Positions 42,743-52,343 are shown, counted from the stretch's first letter. The stretch: DNA of 64,000 bases from Streptomyces zinciresistens K42 (GCF_000225525.1 NZ_AGBF01000012.1:1-64000); one strand, 5' to 3'. A program made the numbers and translations. The notes: a model not told the origin generated them from the letters alone.

Positions 42743-44632
42743 TTGACCTCGGCCGCTACGAACGAACACCACGCCACTGCGCCTCCTCCGCCACCACCGG
42801 CAGAGATCACCTATAGCGGGCAGTACTCCGTCAATCCGCTCGCCGAGGTGTCCTTCCGGCGGATGTGCGGGCAGATCCCGGCCGTTCTGCGCCGGATTGC
42901 CCGGCTGTCGTGGCGGACCGACCGGCGGGCCGTGCAGTTGCTGCTCGGCTGCCAGGTGGTCACGGGCATCTCGGCCGCAGTGCTGCTGACCGCCACCGCC
43001 CGCGCCATGAGGCCAGTTCTCGGCGACGGCTCCGCCGGCGACCGGCTGCACGGAGCTGTCCCGGCACTGGTGGTGGTTGCGCTCGCTGCCGCGCTGGGCC
43101 GCGGCGCGGCGGCGGTGGCCACGTACGCGGAGCGGCGGATCACCCCGCGGCTGACGACGGAGACGGACAGCGCCCTGGTCGAGGCCGTGTGCCGGGTGGA
43201 GGCGTCCGCGTACGCGGAGGAGGGGTTCTCCGACCGGCACGAGGCGGCCGAGATGGGGGTGATCCGCACCCAGGTCATGGTCGCCGATGCACAGCGGTTC
43301 CTGTCCGCGCTGATCCGAATGGTCACCGCCGGCGGGGTGCTGTCGGTGCTGAACCCGCTGATGCTGCCGCTGCTCCTGCTCGCGGTGCTGCCGGCCGGTG
43401 TCGGGGCGGTCCTGACCGCCCGGGTCGACTACGAGATCCACTACGCCAACATCGCCGACCGTAACGTGCGCGGGATGATGCGCTGGTGGGCGACCACGTC
43501 GAAGTACGGAGACGAGGTCCGCGCCAACTCGATGACCGACTACCTCGTCTACTGGTACCGGGCCCTGTCCGACCGGTGCGACCGGCGCACCCTGGCCGCC
43601 GCGCCGCGGACCCTGCGGATCGCTCTGATCTCCGCCGTGGCGGGCGGCGTGTTCCTCGTCGCGACCTGGGGAGCGCTGGCGTGGCTGGCGGTCTCAGGTC
43701 GGATCGAACTGGCGGTCGCGGCCACGGCCGTCATCGCCGTGCAGACCACGCTCGCCGCGCTCTCCCAGGTCGTCATCAACGGCGCTGCGGTCTTTCACAC
43801 CAGCCTCTACCTGAGCGACATGCAGGCCTTCCTCGACGACGCCGCGGCCCGCACCCCCAAGCGCGGCCCAGACAGGCCCGGCGACATGGTCGAGCAGATC
43901 CGGCTCGAGGAGGTCTCCTACCAGTACCCGGGCAAGGACAAGCCCGCCGTCGACGGTGTCTCCCTCACCCTGGAGCGCGGTCAAATCCTCGCGATCGTCG
44001 GCGCGAACGGCTCAGGCAAGTCCACGCTCACCCGCCTGCTCACCGGCATCTACCTGGCGGACAAGGGCAAGGTCACCTGGAACGGTGCCGACCTGGCCAA
44101 GGTGGACCCCGCCAGCGTGTGGGCGCAGACCGGGCTGGTGCCACAGATCTTCGCCCAGTGGCCGATGCCGCTCCGGGAGAACGTCACCCTCGGTCAGCCC
44201 CGCACCTACGACGACGGCCCCGTCTGGGAGGCGATCGACGCAGTGGGCCTGCGCGAAGCCATCGACGACCTGCCCGCGGGCTTGGACACCCTGCTGTCCC
44301 GCGAGGTCTTCGGGGGTTCGGAGCTGTCCGGCGGGCAGTGGCAGCGCATCGCGTGTTCCCGGGCCCTGTACCGCCTGCCGGGTCTGCTGATCCTGGACGA
44401 GCCGACTTCCCAGATGGACCCGCGCGGTGAGCACCAGATCTTCGAGCAGATCAAGGCCATCGCCGCAGGCCGGATCACCATCGTGGTCACCCACCGCCTG
44501 GAGAACACCAAGATCGCCGATCACATCATCGTGATGGAGCACGGCCGGATCACCGAACAGGGCCGGTACGACGACCTCGTCCACGCCGGCGGAACCTTCG
44601 CCGAGCTCCTTCAACTTTCCCAGGACCGCTGA
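42743..44632 (+). CDS. ABC exporter, fused membrane and ATPase domains
   Basis: A 629-residue half-transporter starting at TTG 42743 (AAGGGGG upstream). Residues about 50-360 form a six-helix exporter domain. The ATPase domain has Walker A GANGSGKST (about residue 425), signature LSGGQWQ (about 530) and Walker B LLILDEPTSQMD (about 550). The N-terminal 35 residues are Pro-rich. It works as a homodimer in the family and probably exports the cluster product or a toxic intermediate. Confidence 0.88.
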   Translation: MTSAATNEHHATAPPPPPPAEITYSGQYSVNPLAEVSFRRMCGQIPAVLRRIARLSWRTDRRAVQLLLGCQVVTGISAAVLLTATARAMRPVLGDGSAGDRLHGAVPALVVVALAAALGRGAAAVATYAERRITPRLTTETDSALVEAVCRVEASAYAEEGFSDRHEAAEMGVIRTQVMVADAQRFLSALIRMVTAGGVLSVLNPLMLPLLLLAVLPAGVGAVLTARVDYEIHYANIADRNVRGMMRWWATTSKYGDEVRANSMTDYLVYWYRALSDRCDRRTLAAAPRTLRIALISAVAGGVFLVATWGALAWLAVSGRIELAVAATAVIAVQTTLAALSQVVINGAAVFHTSLYLSDMQAFLDDAAARTPKRGPDRPGDMVEQIRLEEVSYQYPGKDKPAVDGVSLTLERGQILAIVGANGSGKSTLTRLLTGIYLADKGKVTWNGADLAKVDPASVWAQTGLVPQIFAQWPMPLRENVTLGQPRTYDDGPVWEAIDAVGLREAIDDLPAGLDTLLSREVFGGSELSGGQWQRIACSRALYRLPGLLILDEPTSQMDPRGEHQIFEQIKAIAAGRITIVVTHRLENTKIADHIIVMEHGRITEQGRYDDLVHAGGTFAELLQLSQDR

Positions 44633-44701
44633 CCACTTGAGCCCGCCCGTCGTCCCGCCGCCGTGTGGCGGCGAGACGACAGCATCGCCGAGGAGAAGCC
44701 T

Positions 44702-44878
44702 GTGCTCCCTTCCCTGATCCCCGCCGACGACCGCACTGGCCCGGTGCCCGCCCGCGTATCCGAACGCGGGGTAGGTGGCTCCAGGCAGACGAAACCCCTG
44801 CCCCCGGCGGTTCGACGCTGGGCGGAGCGGCACATCGGGTCCACGGCCGTGCCGACCGCCTGGGGAGGAGCAGCGTGA
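44702..44878 (+). CDS. Small basic protein, 58 aa
   Basis: GTG 44702 follows GAGGAG; the stop TGA at 44878 overlaps the next gene's GTG (GTGA). The product is Arg/Pro-rich (SRQTKPLPPAVRRWAERHIG) with no known motif. Translation coupling to the methyltransferase is the main support. A peptide substrate or chaperone role cannot be excluded. Confidence 0.45.
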   Translation: MLPSLIPADDRTGPVPARVSERGVGGSRQTKPLPPAVRRWAERHIGSTAVPTAWGGAA

Positions 44879-45465
44879 CCATCACCGGGTCTACCGCGAG
44901 CGCCGCCTACTGGGAACCGCTCTGGGCCGAAGGGCGCCGGTACCGACCGTTGTCTGAGACCGAGTTGGGGCTTATGAACGATCACCTTGGTCCTGGGCGT
45001 AGTCGTCCCGCTCTCGACATCGGCAGCGGTGACGGCACCCTGGCCCGGCACCTGCATCACGAGCTCGGATACCGCACGACCGGCATCGACTGCTCCCCCA
45101 GCGCCCTCGCCCTCGCCGCCGCCCAAGACACCGGTACTGCCCCGGGGCCGGGCTGGCGGTGCTGGGACATCACCACCGGCGACCTGGCCGCCCTGCCCGA
45201 TGCGGCCTACGCCATCGTCACCTGCCGCCTGGTCTACCGGTGGATGGACGACAAGGCCGCGTTCGTCGACCGCGTCCGCCGCCTCTTGGCGCCCGGCGGC
45301 ACGTTCTGGGTCGTCACCGAGATTGCTGGCCGCCGTACGACCAGCGATCCCGCCCTCCAGCGGCTTGGGATCACGAGGGCGGACGCCGAGCTGCTCACGG
45401 CCGGTTGGTCCATCGTCCGCACCGCCGACCTCGACGTCCTGCGCTGCTACGCCCTGCGTCCCTGA
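44875..45465 (+). CDS. Class I SAM-dependent methyltransferase
   Basis: A 196-residue methyltransferase; GTG 44875 with GGAGGAG upstream. Motif I ALDIGSGDGTLAR is near residue 45, motif II TGIDCSPSALALAA near 70, and motif post-I RLLAPGGTFWVV near 138. It is compact, without an extra acceptor-binding domain, so a small acceptor is likely. Confidence 0.85.
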   Translation: MTITGSTASAAYWEPLWAEGRRYRPLSETELGLMNDHLGPGRSRPALDIGSGDGTLARHLHHELGYRTTGIDCSPSALALAAAQDTGTAPGPGWRCWDITTGDLAALPDAAYAIVTCRLVYRWMDDKAAFVDRVRRLLAPGGTFWVVTEIAGRRTTSDPALQRLGITRADAELLTAGWSIVRTADLDVLRCYALRP

Positions 45466-45495
45466 ACATCCCTTCTTGCTGCTGGAGAGCACTTC

Positions 45496-46656
45496 ATGTC
45501 GGACACCGACGCACAGAACATGGCCGCCTGGACGACGTACGGCGCTCACCAGCTCGCCCGGGCGGTCAAGCTGCCCGAGTTGGACGGGTGGGACTGGGAC
45601 GTCCCCGACGCCGGCCCCGGCATCGAGGTCTTCGGCGACGTGAGGGGGCTGCGCGTGCTCGACCTGGGCAGCGGGCTGGGCCGGCACGCCGCCTACATGG
45701 CCGCCCTCGGCGCTCAGGTCACCGCCGTGGACTCCTCCCCCACCCAGCACGAGCGCGCCGCCGCCCGCTACCCGGCCACCCGGGGTCTGCGCCTGGAGTG
45801 CGCCGACGCGGCGGACCACCTGCGCGCCGCCGGTCCGTACGACTTGGTCTACTCCGTCAGCGGGCTCCCGTTCACCGACCCGCGACAGCTGCTGGCCGCC
45901 CTGGCCAACGGCATCCGGCCCGGCGGCCGGCTGATCTTCTCGGCGCTGCACACCAACTCCGACGGCCGCGGACCCTCCAGCGAAGTGGCCTCGCGGCCCG
46001 AGGTGCTGCGGCTGCCCGGCACGACCGAGGACCACATTGTGCACATGTGGGTGCTCAGCCCGCAGTTGTGGGAAGACCTCCTCGGCGAGCACGGCTTCAT
46101 CCTGGAGTCGGTCACGGCGATCGACTCCCCGCAGCCGGACAACTCGGTCTCCTACCGGCTGTACGCGGCCCGCCGCCCGGAGCGCGTGCCGAGCCGGCCC
46201 CGCAGCAGGTCGCTGCCGCCGCCGACCGCCGCGCTCGGGGTCGGGGTGATCGTCCAGGGTGCCGACGGTGTCCTTCTCGGCCGTCACCGGCGCGGCACGT
46301 GGGAGCTGGCAGGCGGGTCCGTGGAGCCGGGCGAGTCCTTCGCCGAGGCGGCAGTCCGCGAACTCTACGAAGAGGCCGGTCTGCTGGCGGACCCAGGCGG
46401 TGCGCGGGTACTGGGCACCCTCCTTGACCAGGTGGGCGACATCGTTCCCGTGACGGTGCCCGTTCTGGTCACCACCTGGTCCGGCACGCCGCAGCAGCGG
46501 GAGGAAGCCGTCGGGTCCTGGCGATTCTGGCCCCTTGCCGCGCTGCCGCAGCCGCTGTTCGTGCCCAGCGCCCAGTGCCTGACCGCCTGGAACCCCAGCC
46601 TCCCGCTCGATCACCCGCCCGCCCACGTCCAGCCGTACGCCTCCCGCGGTTGGTAG
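45496..46656 (+). CDS. Methyltransferase-NUDIX bifunctional fusion
   Basis: A 386-residue fusion. The first 225 residues form a class I SAM methyltransferase (VLDLGSGLGRHAAY near residue 55; TAVDSSPTQ near 77). Residues about 245-380 form a NUDIX hydrolase (GGSVEPGESFAEAAVREL, then EEAGL). Joining the two implies one substrate: a nucleotide that is methylated and then loses a phosphate, or the reverse. The same fusion is known in other Streptomyces annotations, so it is not a sequencing artefact. Confidence 0.85.
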   Translation: MSDTDAQNMAAWTTYGAHQLARAVKLPELDGWDWDVPDAGPGIEVFGDVRGLRVLDLGSGLGRHAAYMAALGAQVTAVDSSPTQHERAAARYPATRGLRLECADAADHLRAAGPYDLVYSVSGLPFTDPRQLLAALANGIRPGGRLIFSALHTNSDGRGPSSEVASRPEVLRLPGTTEDHIVHMWVLSPQLWEDLLGEHGFILESVTAIDSPQPDNSVSYRLYAARRPERVPSRPRSRSLPPPTAALGVGVIVQGADGVLLGRHRRGTWELAGGSVEPGESFAEAAVRELYEEAGLLADPGGARVLGTLLDQVGDIVPVTVPVLVTTWSGTPQQREEAVGSWRFWPLAALPQPLFVPSAQCLTAWNPSLPLDHPPAHVQPYASRGW

Positions 46657-46706
46657 CCCGGCGCGACCACCCTCCGCTACCGCGTTCGACAGAAAGGGTC
46701 TTATCC

Positions 46707-47492
46707 GTGCCTCCGTCCTCTTCTACGTCCCGGCCGTCCCTGCTGGCCGTCTTCGGCCATCCGGACGACGAGTCCCTCCTGGTCGGCGGCGTCCTCGCGC
46801 AGCACGCCGCCGCAGGCGCCGCGACCGCCGTGGTCACCGCCACCTGGGCACCCGACAGCCACCGGGCCGGTGAACTCGCCGACGCCCTGGACATCCTGGG
46901 GGCGGGCAAGCCGCGAATGCTGGGATTCGCCGATGCCCGCATCCCTGACTCCGCGCCCGGCCGGCCCCGGCTCTGCGACGCCCCGCTGGAGGAGGTGGCG
47001 GGACTGATCGTCGAACACATCCGCGCCGTACGGCCGCACATCGTCGTCACCCACGACGCCTACGGCCAACTGACCGGCCACCCGGATCACCTCCGCACCC
47101 ACCAGGCGACCCTGCTGGCGTTCCACGCCGCGGGCCTGGAACACCTCTACCCGCAGGCCGGGGCTCCGTGGCAGCCCGATGCGTTGTACGCCGCGACGCA
47201 TCCGGATTCGGGGGTGGACGAACTGGGTGTGCTGTTGACGCGGGTCGGCAAGAAGGTGCTCAGCGTGCCGGACGGACACGTCAACGCGACGGTCGATGTG
47301 AGCGACTGCCTGGATAGGAAGTGGGCGGCGATCTTGGCGCACCGCAGCGAAGCAGCGCGGGAGCGGCCTCTTCCTGGGATCCTCTCGCGGCTTCCCGAAG
47401 CGACGCGAGAGTCGATCATCGCGACGGAGTACTTCACCCTCCTTGGCGGGAGGCCAGCGCCGGGCGGGGCTGTCCTCCAGCAGTCACGGTGA
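46707..47492 (+). CDS. PIG-L family N-deacetylase
   Basis: A 261-residue zinc-dependent deacetylase of the PIG-L/MshB fold; GTG 46707. The zinc motif FGHPDDE is at residues 15-21 and the third ligand His in TGHPDHLRTH near 125. Family members remove acetyl from GlcNAc-type or other N-acyl sugars. In cluster A it may unmask an amine protected by acetylation; the GNAT acetyltransferase that converges with it (overlap of 9 bases) could be the partner or a self-resistance enzyme. Confidence 0.85.
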   Translation: MPPSSSTSRPSLLAVFGHPDDESLLVGGVLAQHAAAGAATAVVTATWAPDSHRAGELADALDILGAGKPRMLGFADARIPDSAPGRPRLCDAPLEEVAGLIVEHIRAVRPHIVVTHDAYGQLTGHPDHLRTHQATLLAFHAAGLEHLYPQAGAPWQPDALYAATHPDSGVDELGVLLTRVGKKVLSVPDGHVNATVDVSDCLDRKWAAILAHRSEAARERPLPGILSRLPEATRESIIATEYFTLLGGRPAPGGAVLQQSR

Positions 47493-48002
47493 GCTGCTGC
47501 CGAGGGGCTTGATCATGGCCCGGTTGACTCGGTGGTCGCGTCCGGCGACGTAGGAGGGGCAGGGCAGATAGCCGGTGCGGCGGTAGAGGGCCAGGGCGGC
47601 AGTGTTGCGCCGTCCGGTCTCCAGCATGATCCGCGTTACCCCGCGGCTGACAGCGTGCCGTTCGAGGTGTTCGAGAAGGTACCGGCCGATTCCGTGGCCG
47701 CGGGCTTCGCCGGAGACATACATCCGCTTGATCTCCGCGGTGTGCTCGTCGAGGAGGCGTACGCCTCCGCACCCGACCGCCTCTTGGTCCAGGTGGGCGA
47801 TGAGGAACAGGCCGCGGGGCGGGTCGAAGTCCGCCTCGGGGGTGGTGTCCGGATCGTCGGCGAAGCCGTACAGGCCGAGCTGTTCAGCGCGTAGGGCCTG
47901 GGTCAGGCGGCGGGCGTCCGGATGGTCGTAGGGCGCGGCGGTCACGGAGGGCGTCAGGCATATCTCGGCGGGGGCGTCGGGGGCGGTGGGCACGAAGGTC
48001 AT
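47484..48002 (-). CDS. GNAT-family N-acetyltransferase
   Basis: A 172-residue acetyl-CoA-dependent acetyltransferase. Acetyl-CoA loop YVSGEARGHGIGRYLLEHL is near residues 94-112, followed by TGRRNTAALALYRRTGY. Its ATG overlaps the stop of the regulator gene upstream (ATGA), so it is cotranscribed with that regulator. Possible resistance enzyme; the substrate is unknown. Confidence 0.85.
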   Translation of the reverse strand: MTFVPTAPDAPAEICLTPSVTAAPYDHPDARRLTQALRAEQLGLYGFADDPDTTPEADFDPPRGLFLIAHLDQEAVGCGGVRLLDEHTAEIKRMYVSGEARGHGIGRYLLEHLERHAVSRGVTRIMLETGRRNTAALALYRRTGYLPCPSYVAGRDHRVNRAMIKPLGSSSP

Positions 48003-49441
48003 GAAGCCGATAGTGCCCTGTCGACGGCGGTGAGCGCACGGGCGCCGTCCGGTGCGCGCATGCGGGCGCCTGCGGAGCGGCGGATCCGGCGCAGGAGGTT
48101 GCGGCAGCGGATGGACTGCACGTCGGGTACCCGGTCGGCGAGTTGCAGGAGGGTGGCTGCGGTGGCGTCGGGGTCGCGGGCGAGGACGTGGGCGTGCGCA
48201 AGGTGGATGCCGTGCAGGAGGGCGGAGCGGGGGAAGCCGCTGGTGGGGCCGTGGTCGGTGAGGGGTGACAGGAGTGTGGTCGCCTCGGCGAGCAGGCGCC
48301 TGGTGTGAGCGGGGTTGGTGGCGGCGAGTTCGACGAGGGCGTGGCCGGCCTCGGCGGAGACCTGTTCGGGGGTGAAGTAGTACAGGGAGGGAGGGTCGTC
48401 GTCCCGGCGGTGTTCCAGGAGGGCCCGGCAGCGCTCGGTGGCGTCCCGGAAGGCACTGATGTCACCGGCGGCGGCGTGGGCGGTGGCCATGCGGCCCCAT
48501 GCGCGAGCGCGGACGATGGGGCTGCTGCGGGCGGTGTGGTCGACGGCGGCTTCGGCGTAGCGCAGGGCGGCGGCGGGCTTGCCGGCCGCGGCGTGCTGGT
48601 AGGCCAGCATGCCTAAGACGTTGGCGACCGTGATGGTGTCGTCGGCGGCTCGGGCGAGGCGGATCGCGAGGAGCTGGTAGCGCTGGGCTGCCGCGTGGAG
48701 GTCGGCGTCGAAGGCCATCCACCCGCTGAGCTGGGCCATGCCGCTGGCGGTGGCAAGGAGGCGGGTGCCGACGTCGGTGGTGTAGCTGCTGCTGCGGACC
48801 AGGTCGAGAACGCCGGCGAGTTCGGTGCGCACGTACCGCTGGGACAGGGCTCCGCCTCCGGCGGTGTCGTCCAGCCGCCGCAGGCGGCCGAGATGGCCTT
48901 CGAGGACGTCGACGAACGCGGGCAGGACCTGCTCCTGGGTGCCCTGTGCAGCGGCGCGCAGCGGGCTTTGCCGGGTGGCGTCCCACACGGCGCTCAGGAG
49001 TTGGCTGTCGCCTGCCGGGTGGAGGATGGCCTGCTCTTGCGGGTCGGTGGCGGTCCACGCGGTGGCGGTGGCCAGGACATCAGCGACCGAGCGGCGGCCG
49101 ACGAGGTCGTCGGTGGCGGTCTTCTCGGGCGTCGTGCCGCCCGCAGCGGGCTCTCCCCAGAGGTCCGCGGCGGTGGAGGGGGTGCCGGTGGCCTCGGTGA
49201 GGACGGTGGCCACGAGCCGGCGCACGGTCGCCGAGCGGGGCCTGGTGCCATTGAGCCAGGCCCGGCCAGCGGTCAGGTGCAAGGTGGGCTGGCCCGCGGC
49301 TTCCAGGCGGGAGTTGAGGGCCCGGACGAGATCACGGGGCGTCCATCGGGCTGCCCGGAGGGCGGCGGCCAGGGCCCGGTTCGAGGAGGGCGCGGACGCC
49401 GACCCGGCGTCCGCAGACGTCGCGTCGCGGAGGGTCATCAC
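47999..49441 (-). CDS. Large HTH regulator with TPR-like body
   Basis: A 480-residue protein. The N-terminal 80 residues (DLVRALNSRLEAAG...LHLTAGRAWLNGTRPRS, given in parts) look like a degenerate Cro/C1-type DNA-binding domain. Residues about 150-450 are helical hairpins as in TPR regulators. It is divergent from cluster B's first gene and separated by a control region with two 21-bp repeats, so it is the best candidate for the cluster B regulator. Confidence 0.65.
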   Translation of the reverse strand: MMTLRDATSADAGSASAPSSNRALAAALRAARWTPRDLVRALNSRLEAAGQPTLHLTAGRAWLNGTRPRSATVRRLVATVLTEATGTPSTAADLWGEPAAGGTTPEKTATDDLVGRRSVADVLATATAWTATDPQEQAILHPAGDSQLLSAVWDATRQSPLRAAAQGTQEQVLPAFVDVLEGHLGRLRRLDDTAGGGALSQRYVRTELAGVLDLVRSSSYTTDVGTRLLATASGMAQLSGWMAFDADLHAAAQRYQLLAIRLARAADDTITVANVLGMLAYQHAAAGKPAAALRYAEAAVDHTARSSPIVRARAWGRMATAHAAAGDISAFRDATERCRALLEHRRDDDPPSLYYFTPEQVSAEAGHALVELAATNPAHTRRLLAEATTLLSPLTDHGPTSGFPRSALLHGIHLAHAHVLARDPDATAATLLQLADRVPDVQSIRCRNLLRRIRRSAGARMRAPDGARALTAVDRALSAS

Positions 49442-49474
49442 GCCCGGACGCTACGTCAGATCTCCTGTGTGGAG

Positions 49475-49524
49475 CGCGAATTCTCGGCTTTTCTCGCTCT
49501 CCCCGCGAAATTCTCAACGTTCTC
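49475..49524. promoter_or_regulatory. Two 21-bp direct repeats in divergent promoter
   Basis: Repeat 1 (49475-49495) is CGCGAATTCTCGGCTTTTCTC. Repeat 2 (49504-49524) begins CGCGAAATTCTCAACG and ends TTCTC. They are offset by 29 bp in the 248-base gap between the regulator and the DegT gene. AT-rich for this DNA, so a good candidate operator controlling cluster B. Confidence 0.55.
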
Positions 49525-49689
49525 TCCGGTCCCCTCTGCCGCGGTCTCTCCGAGCGCTGTGTGCTGTGAGCCCGCCGCCGGCCGACCGCGCCGACGGCTT
49601 GGCCGGCCTTCATCCGGGCCGTCGCCGCCACCTGTCACGACGCGTACGGCCGCCTACCGGCCGCCGTTACACGGGAGTTGGAGAACGCC

Positions 49690-50898
49690 ATGCCGCACCG
49701 TTTTGAGCCGAGTCCGCAGCGCGAACGGATCGCTGCGGCGCTCGCGGACTACATTCGCGCGGGAGGGCCGCTGTCGGTGGCAGATGGCTCCGGCGTGATC
49801 GGGGAACTGGAGCAGCGGATCGAGAAGGTTCTGGGCCTGCCGGATCCGCTGTCGTTCTCCTCGGGCACCGCCGGGCTGCACGCGGCCTACCTCGCGCTGG
49901 ACATGCCGCCCGGCTCGGAGGTGATCGGGCCGGTCACCACGTTCCACGCCTCGCTGACACCGGCGCTGCACGCCGGGCTCAACGCGGTGCTGGTCGACGT
50001 CGAGCCGGACACCGGGAACCTGTGCCCGGCGGCGCTGGAGGCGGCGATTACCCCGCTGACCCGTTGCGTGACGGTGACGCACTACCTGGGGCATCCCGCC
50101 GCGATGGAGGAGATCACCCGAATCTGCCGCGAACGGGGTCTGCACCTGATCGAGGACATCAGCCACGCCTACCTGTCGACGCTGAACGGGCAGCGGGTCG
50201 GGACGTTCGGCGACATCTGCGTCGGCAGCATGCAGGACAGGAAGTCCTGGCCCGCCGGTGAGGGTGGCCTGTTCAGCGCCTCGCGCCCGCAGTGGCGCGA
50301 GCGGGCGCTGCTGGCCGGCCACTACCGCGGCCGCGCTCTGCTGCTGGAGGACCCGGAGCTGGCGGCGTTCGGGGAGACCGGGCTGGGGCTGAAGATGCGG
50401 ATGCACCCGCTGGCCGCGGTGGTGGGCCTGGCCAACGCCGAGGACCTGGTGGAACGCCTGGCGGCCCGCCGCGCGCTGCTGGAGCGGCTGAGCCGGGGCC
50501 TTCAGGGCCTGGCGGGGGTACGGCCGCCGGTGGTACGGCCCGGCGCCGGCATGGGCGGCTGGTTCTCCTACCGGCCGCAGATCCAGCCCGGCGAACTGAA
50601 GCAGGGGGTGGCCGTCGACACCTACCTGCGGCGGCTGCGGGACGCTGGGGTTCCGGCACACTACCCGTCGGTCGGCTCGCTGTCCGGCATGCCACTGTTC
50701 ACGTGTCCGGTCCCGCTGCACGCCGCGGCCGGCACCTGGCGGCCGCGGCGGTGCGGTCCCTTCCACGGCGAGAGCGCTTACAACGCGGGCCGGATCAGCG
50801 TGAGCGTCACCGGCGAGGACACCGAGGAGACGATCGACGCCTACGCCGCCGTCTTCGCCGAGGCGTCCCAGGCCCTGGCCCGGCCGGTGGCGGCATGA
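49690..50898 (+). CDS. DegT/DnrJ/EryC1-family aminotransferase
   Basis: A 402-residue PLP enzyme, first gene of cluster B; ATG 49690. Phosphate-binding FSSGTAGLHAAY is near residue 57, EDISHAY near 156, and the PLP Lys in MQDRKSWPAGEGG near 184. Overlaps the next gene by 4 bases. Its distance from typical sugar enzymes is suggested by the unusual DRKSWP around the Lys. Together with the copy in cluster A it gives two amino-group transfers to the pathway. Confidence 0.82.
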   Translation: MPHRFEPSPQRERIAAALADYIRAGGPLSVADGSGVIGELEQRIEKVLGLPDPLSFSSGTAGLHAAYLALDMPPGSEVIGPVTTFHASLTPALHAGLNAVLVDVEPDTGNLCPAALEAAITPLTRCVTVTHYLGHPAAMEEITRICRERGLHLIEDISHAYLSTLNGQRVGTFGDICVGSMQDRKSWPAGEGGLFSASRPQWRERALLAGHYRGRALLLEDPELAAFGETGLGLKMRMHPLAAVVGLANAEDLVERLAARRALLERLSRGLQGLAGVRPPVVRPGAGMGGWFSYRPQIQPGELKQGVAVDTYLRRLRDAGVPAHYPSVGSLSGMPLFTCPVPLHAAAGTWRPRRCGPFHGESAYNAGRISVSVTGEDTEETIDAYAAVFAEASQALARPVAA

Positions 50899-52343
50899 CT
50901 GCCGGGGCAGCCGTCCCCACCGCGCCCGCCGAGCCCGGCCGGGCGGGCCTCGAGCTGCCGGCGCGGCGCCGGCTGTTCGGCTGGTCGCAGGAGATGGCCG
51001 CGCAGCGCCGGGAACTGGAGCGCGGCTGGACGGCGGCGCTCCAGGCCGGCGGCGCGATCAGCCCGCCACCGAGTGCTGCGCCGGCGCAGTATCTGGCGGA
51101 CGGCGGCGGCTTCCGTGTTCCGGCCGCGCTGGAGGATCAACTTTCGGCGGCGGCGCGGGCGTTCTTCGACGACCGGGTGGTGCGCGAGGGTTGGGTGTAC
51201 CTGCGCGGATTCGGCTACTACGCGGCCGACGCGCAGATGTACCTGCCCGGCCGCGCTCCTGCGCCCGGCCGGCGGTTCGCCGCCGTCCAGCAACGGTGGC
51301 CCCGGTACGCGGCGTTCGCCCGCCCGCTGGCGGAGCCCGCGGCGCGGGAACCGGCCGGGTGGTACGCGTGGCTGGCGTGGTTGGCGTTCCTTGAATCGGC
51401 GGTGCAGGACGTGTGCAGCGCGCGGTGGAGCGCCGCAGTCCTCGGCCACGGCGGGGCGGCCGGGGTGCTGGACGAGGTCCTGGAGGGGCTCGGCTCGCTG
51501 CTGGCCGAGGCGGCCTGGAACCGGTGGCAGCCGGACAGTTGCTCGGCCGGGCCGTGCGATCCGGCCACCTGGGCGGAGCGGGCCGCCGCGTTGACCGCCG
51601 ATGCCCGGATCCCGGAGGTCCTGTGCGAGCTGGCGCGGGCGCTGCAGGGGCCCGAGGTCGCGGCGGACGCGGTGCGCGCCGTGCGCGAGGGCGACGTGCT
51701 GTGGCAGATCGCCGCTGTCGCACAGACCCGCTGGCCAGCGCTGGCCGCAGCGCATCCGGGCGCGCCGGTGCTGCTTGTCAGCGAGGCGTTCGGCGCGATG
51801 GCCGCGGGCCCGGTGTTCGCCGGGATGCTGCCGGCCGGTCAGCGAGGCCGGGTCCGCCTCGCGCTCGCCCGCGGCTCGGTCCACGAGGAGGAGATGGCCC
51901 GGGTCTCCGGTACCGCATGGCGCACCGGGCGCCTGGAGGCGGACGGGCAGGTGGTGGTGCACCTGGACGACAGCGTGTTCACCGGTCTCACCCACGCCGG
52001 ACTGCGCCGGGCCCTGACCGGCGTCCCAGCTGCGGTGTACCTGGTGCCGCTGACCCTGGACGTGGGCACGCCCTTCAACCACCCGGAAGAGATCACCGCG
52101 CTCGGCCGCAGCATCGGCGAGCACCTGGCCGGCCTGGAATCCGCCGTGCGCGCTGCGGGCGGGGCGCTGCCGCCCGCACCGAGCCTGTGGGCGCGCCGCA
52201 AGACTCCCGCCCCGGCCCACGGCGCCGGCGGCGGTCCGGCGGACCAACCGCGAAAGGAGGCGTTCGCGCGGGTGGCGGGCGGCTCGGACCGGCTGATGGC
52301 GCTGCTGTGGGACCGCTACGCCCCGGAAGTCCGCGATGCCTGA
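50895..52343 (+). CDS. Phosphoribosyltransferase-like protein, 482 aa
   Basis: I do not recognise the whole protein. The N-terminal 260 residues are Ala/Arg/Trp-rich and helical. The C-terminal part (about 280-430) resembles a type I PRTase: strand VLLVSEAFGAMAAGPVFAG, flexible hood, then a PRPP-loop-like VVVHLDDSVFTGLTHAGL (about 352-369), fitting D-D-S-x-x-T-G-x-T. It overlaps the genes on both sides (4 and 8 bases). It may bind a 5-phosphoribosyl substrate or act as a regulatory subunit for the next PRTase. Confidence 0.55.
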   Translation: MTAGAAVPTAPAEPGRAGLELPARRRLFGWSQEMAAQRRELERGWTAALQAGGAISPPPSAAPAQYLADGGGFRVPAALEDQLSAAARAFFDDRVVREGWVYLRGFGYYAADAQMYLPGRAPAPGRRFAAVQQRWPRYAAFARPLAEPAAREPAGWYAWLAWLAFLESAVQDVCSARWSAAVLGHGGAAGVLDEVLEGLGSLLAEAAWNRWQPDSCSAGPCDPATWAERAAALTADARIPEVLCELARALQGPEVAADAVRAVREGDVLWQIAAVAQTRWPALAAAHPGAPVLLVSEAFGAMAAGPVFAGMLPAGQRGRVRLALARGSVHEEEMARVSGTAWRTGRLEADGQVVVHLDDSVFTGLTHAGLRRALTGVPAAVYLVPLTLDVGTPFNHPEEITALGRSIGEHLAGLESAVRAAGGALPPAPSLWARRKTPAPAHGAGGGPADQPRKEAFARVAGGSDRLMALLWDRYAPEVRDA

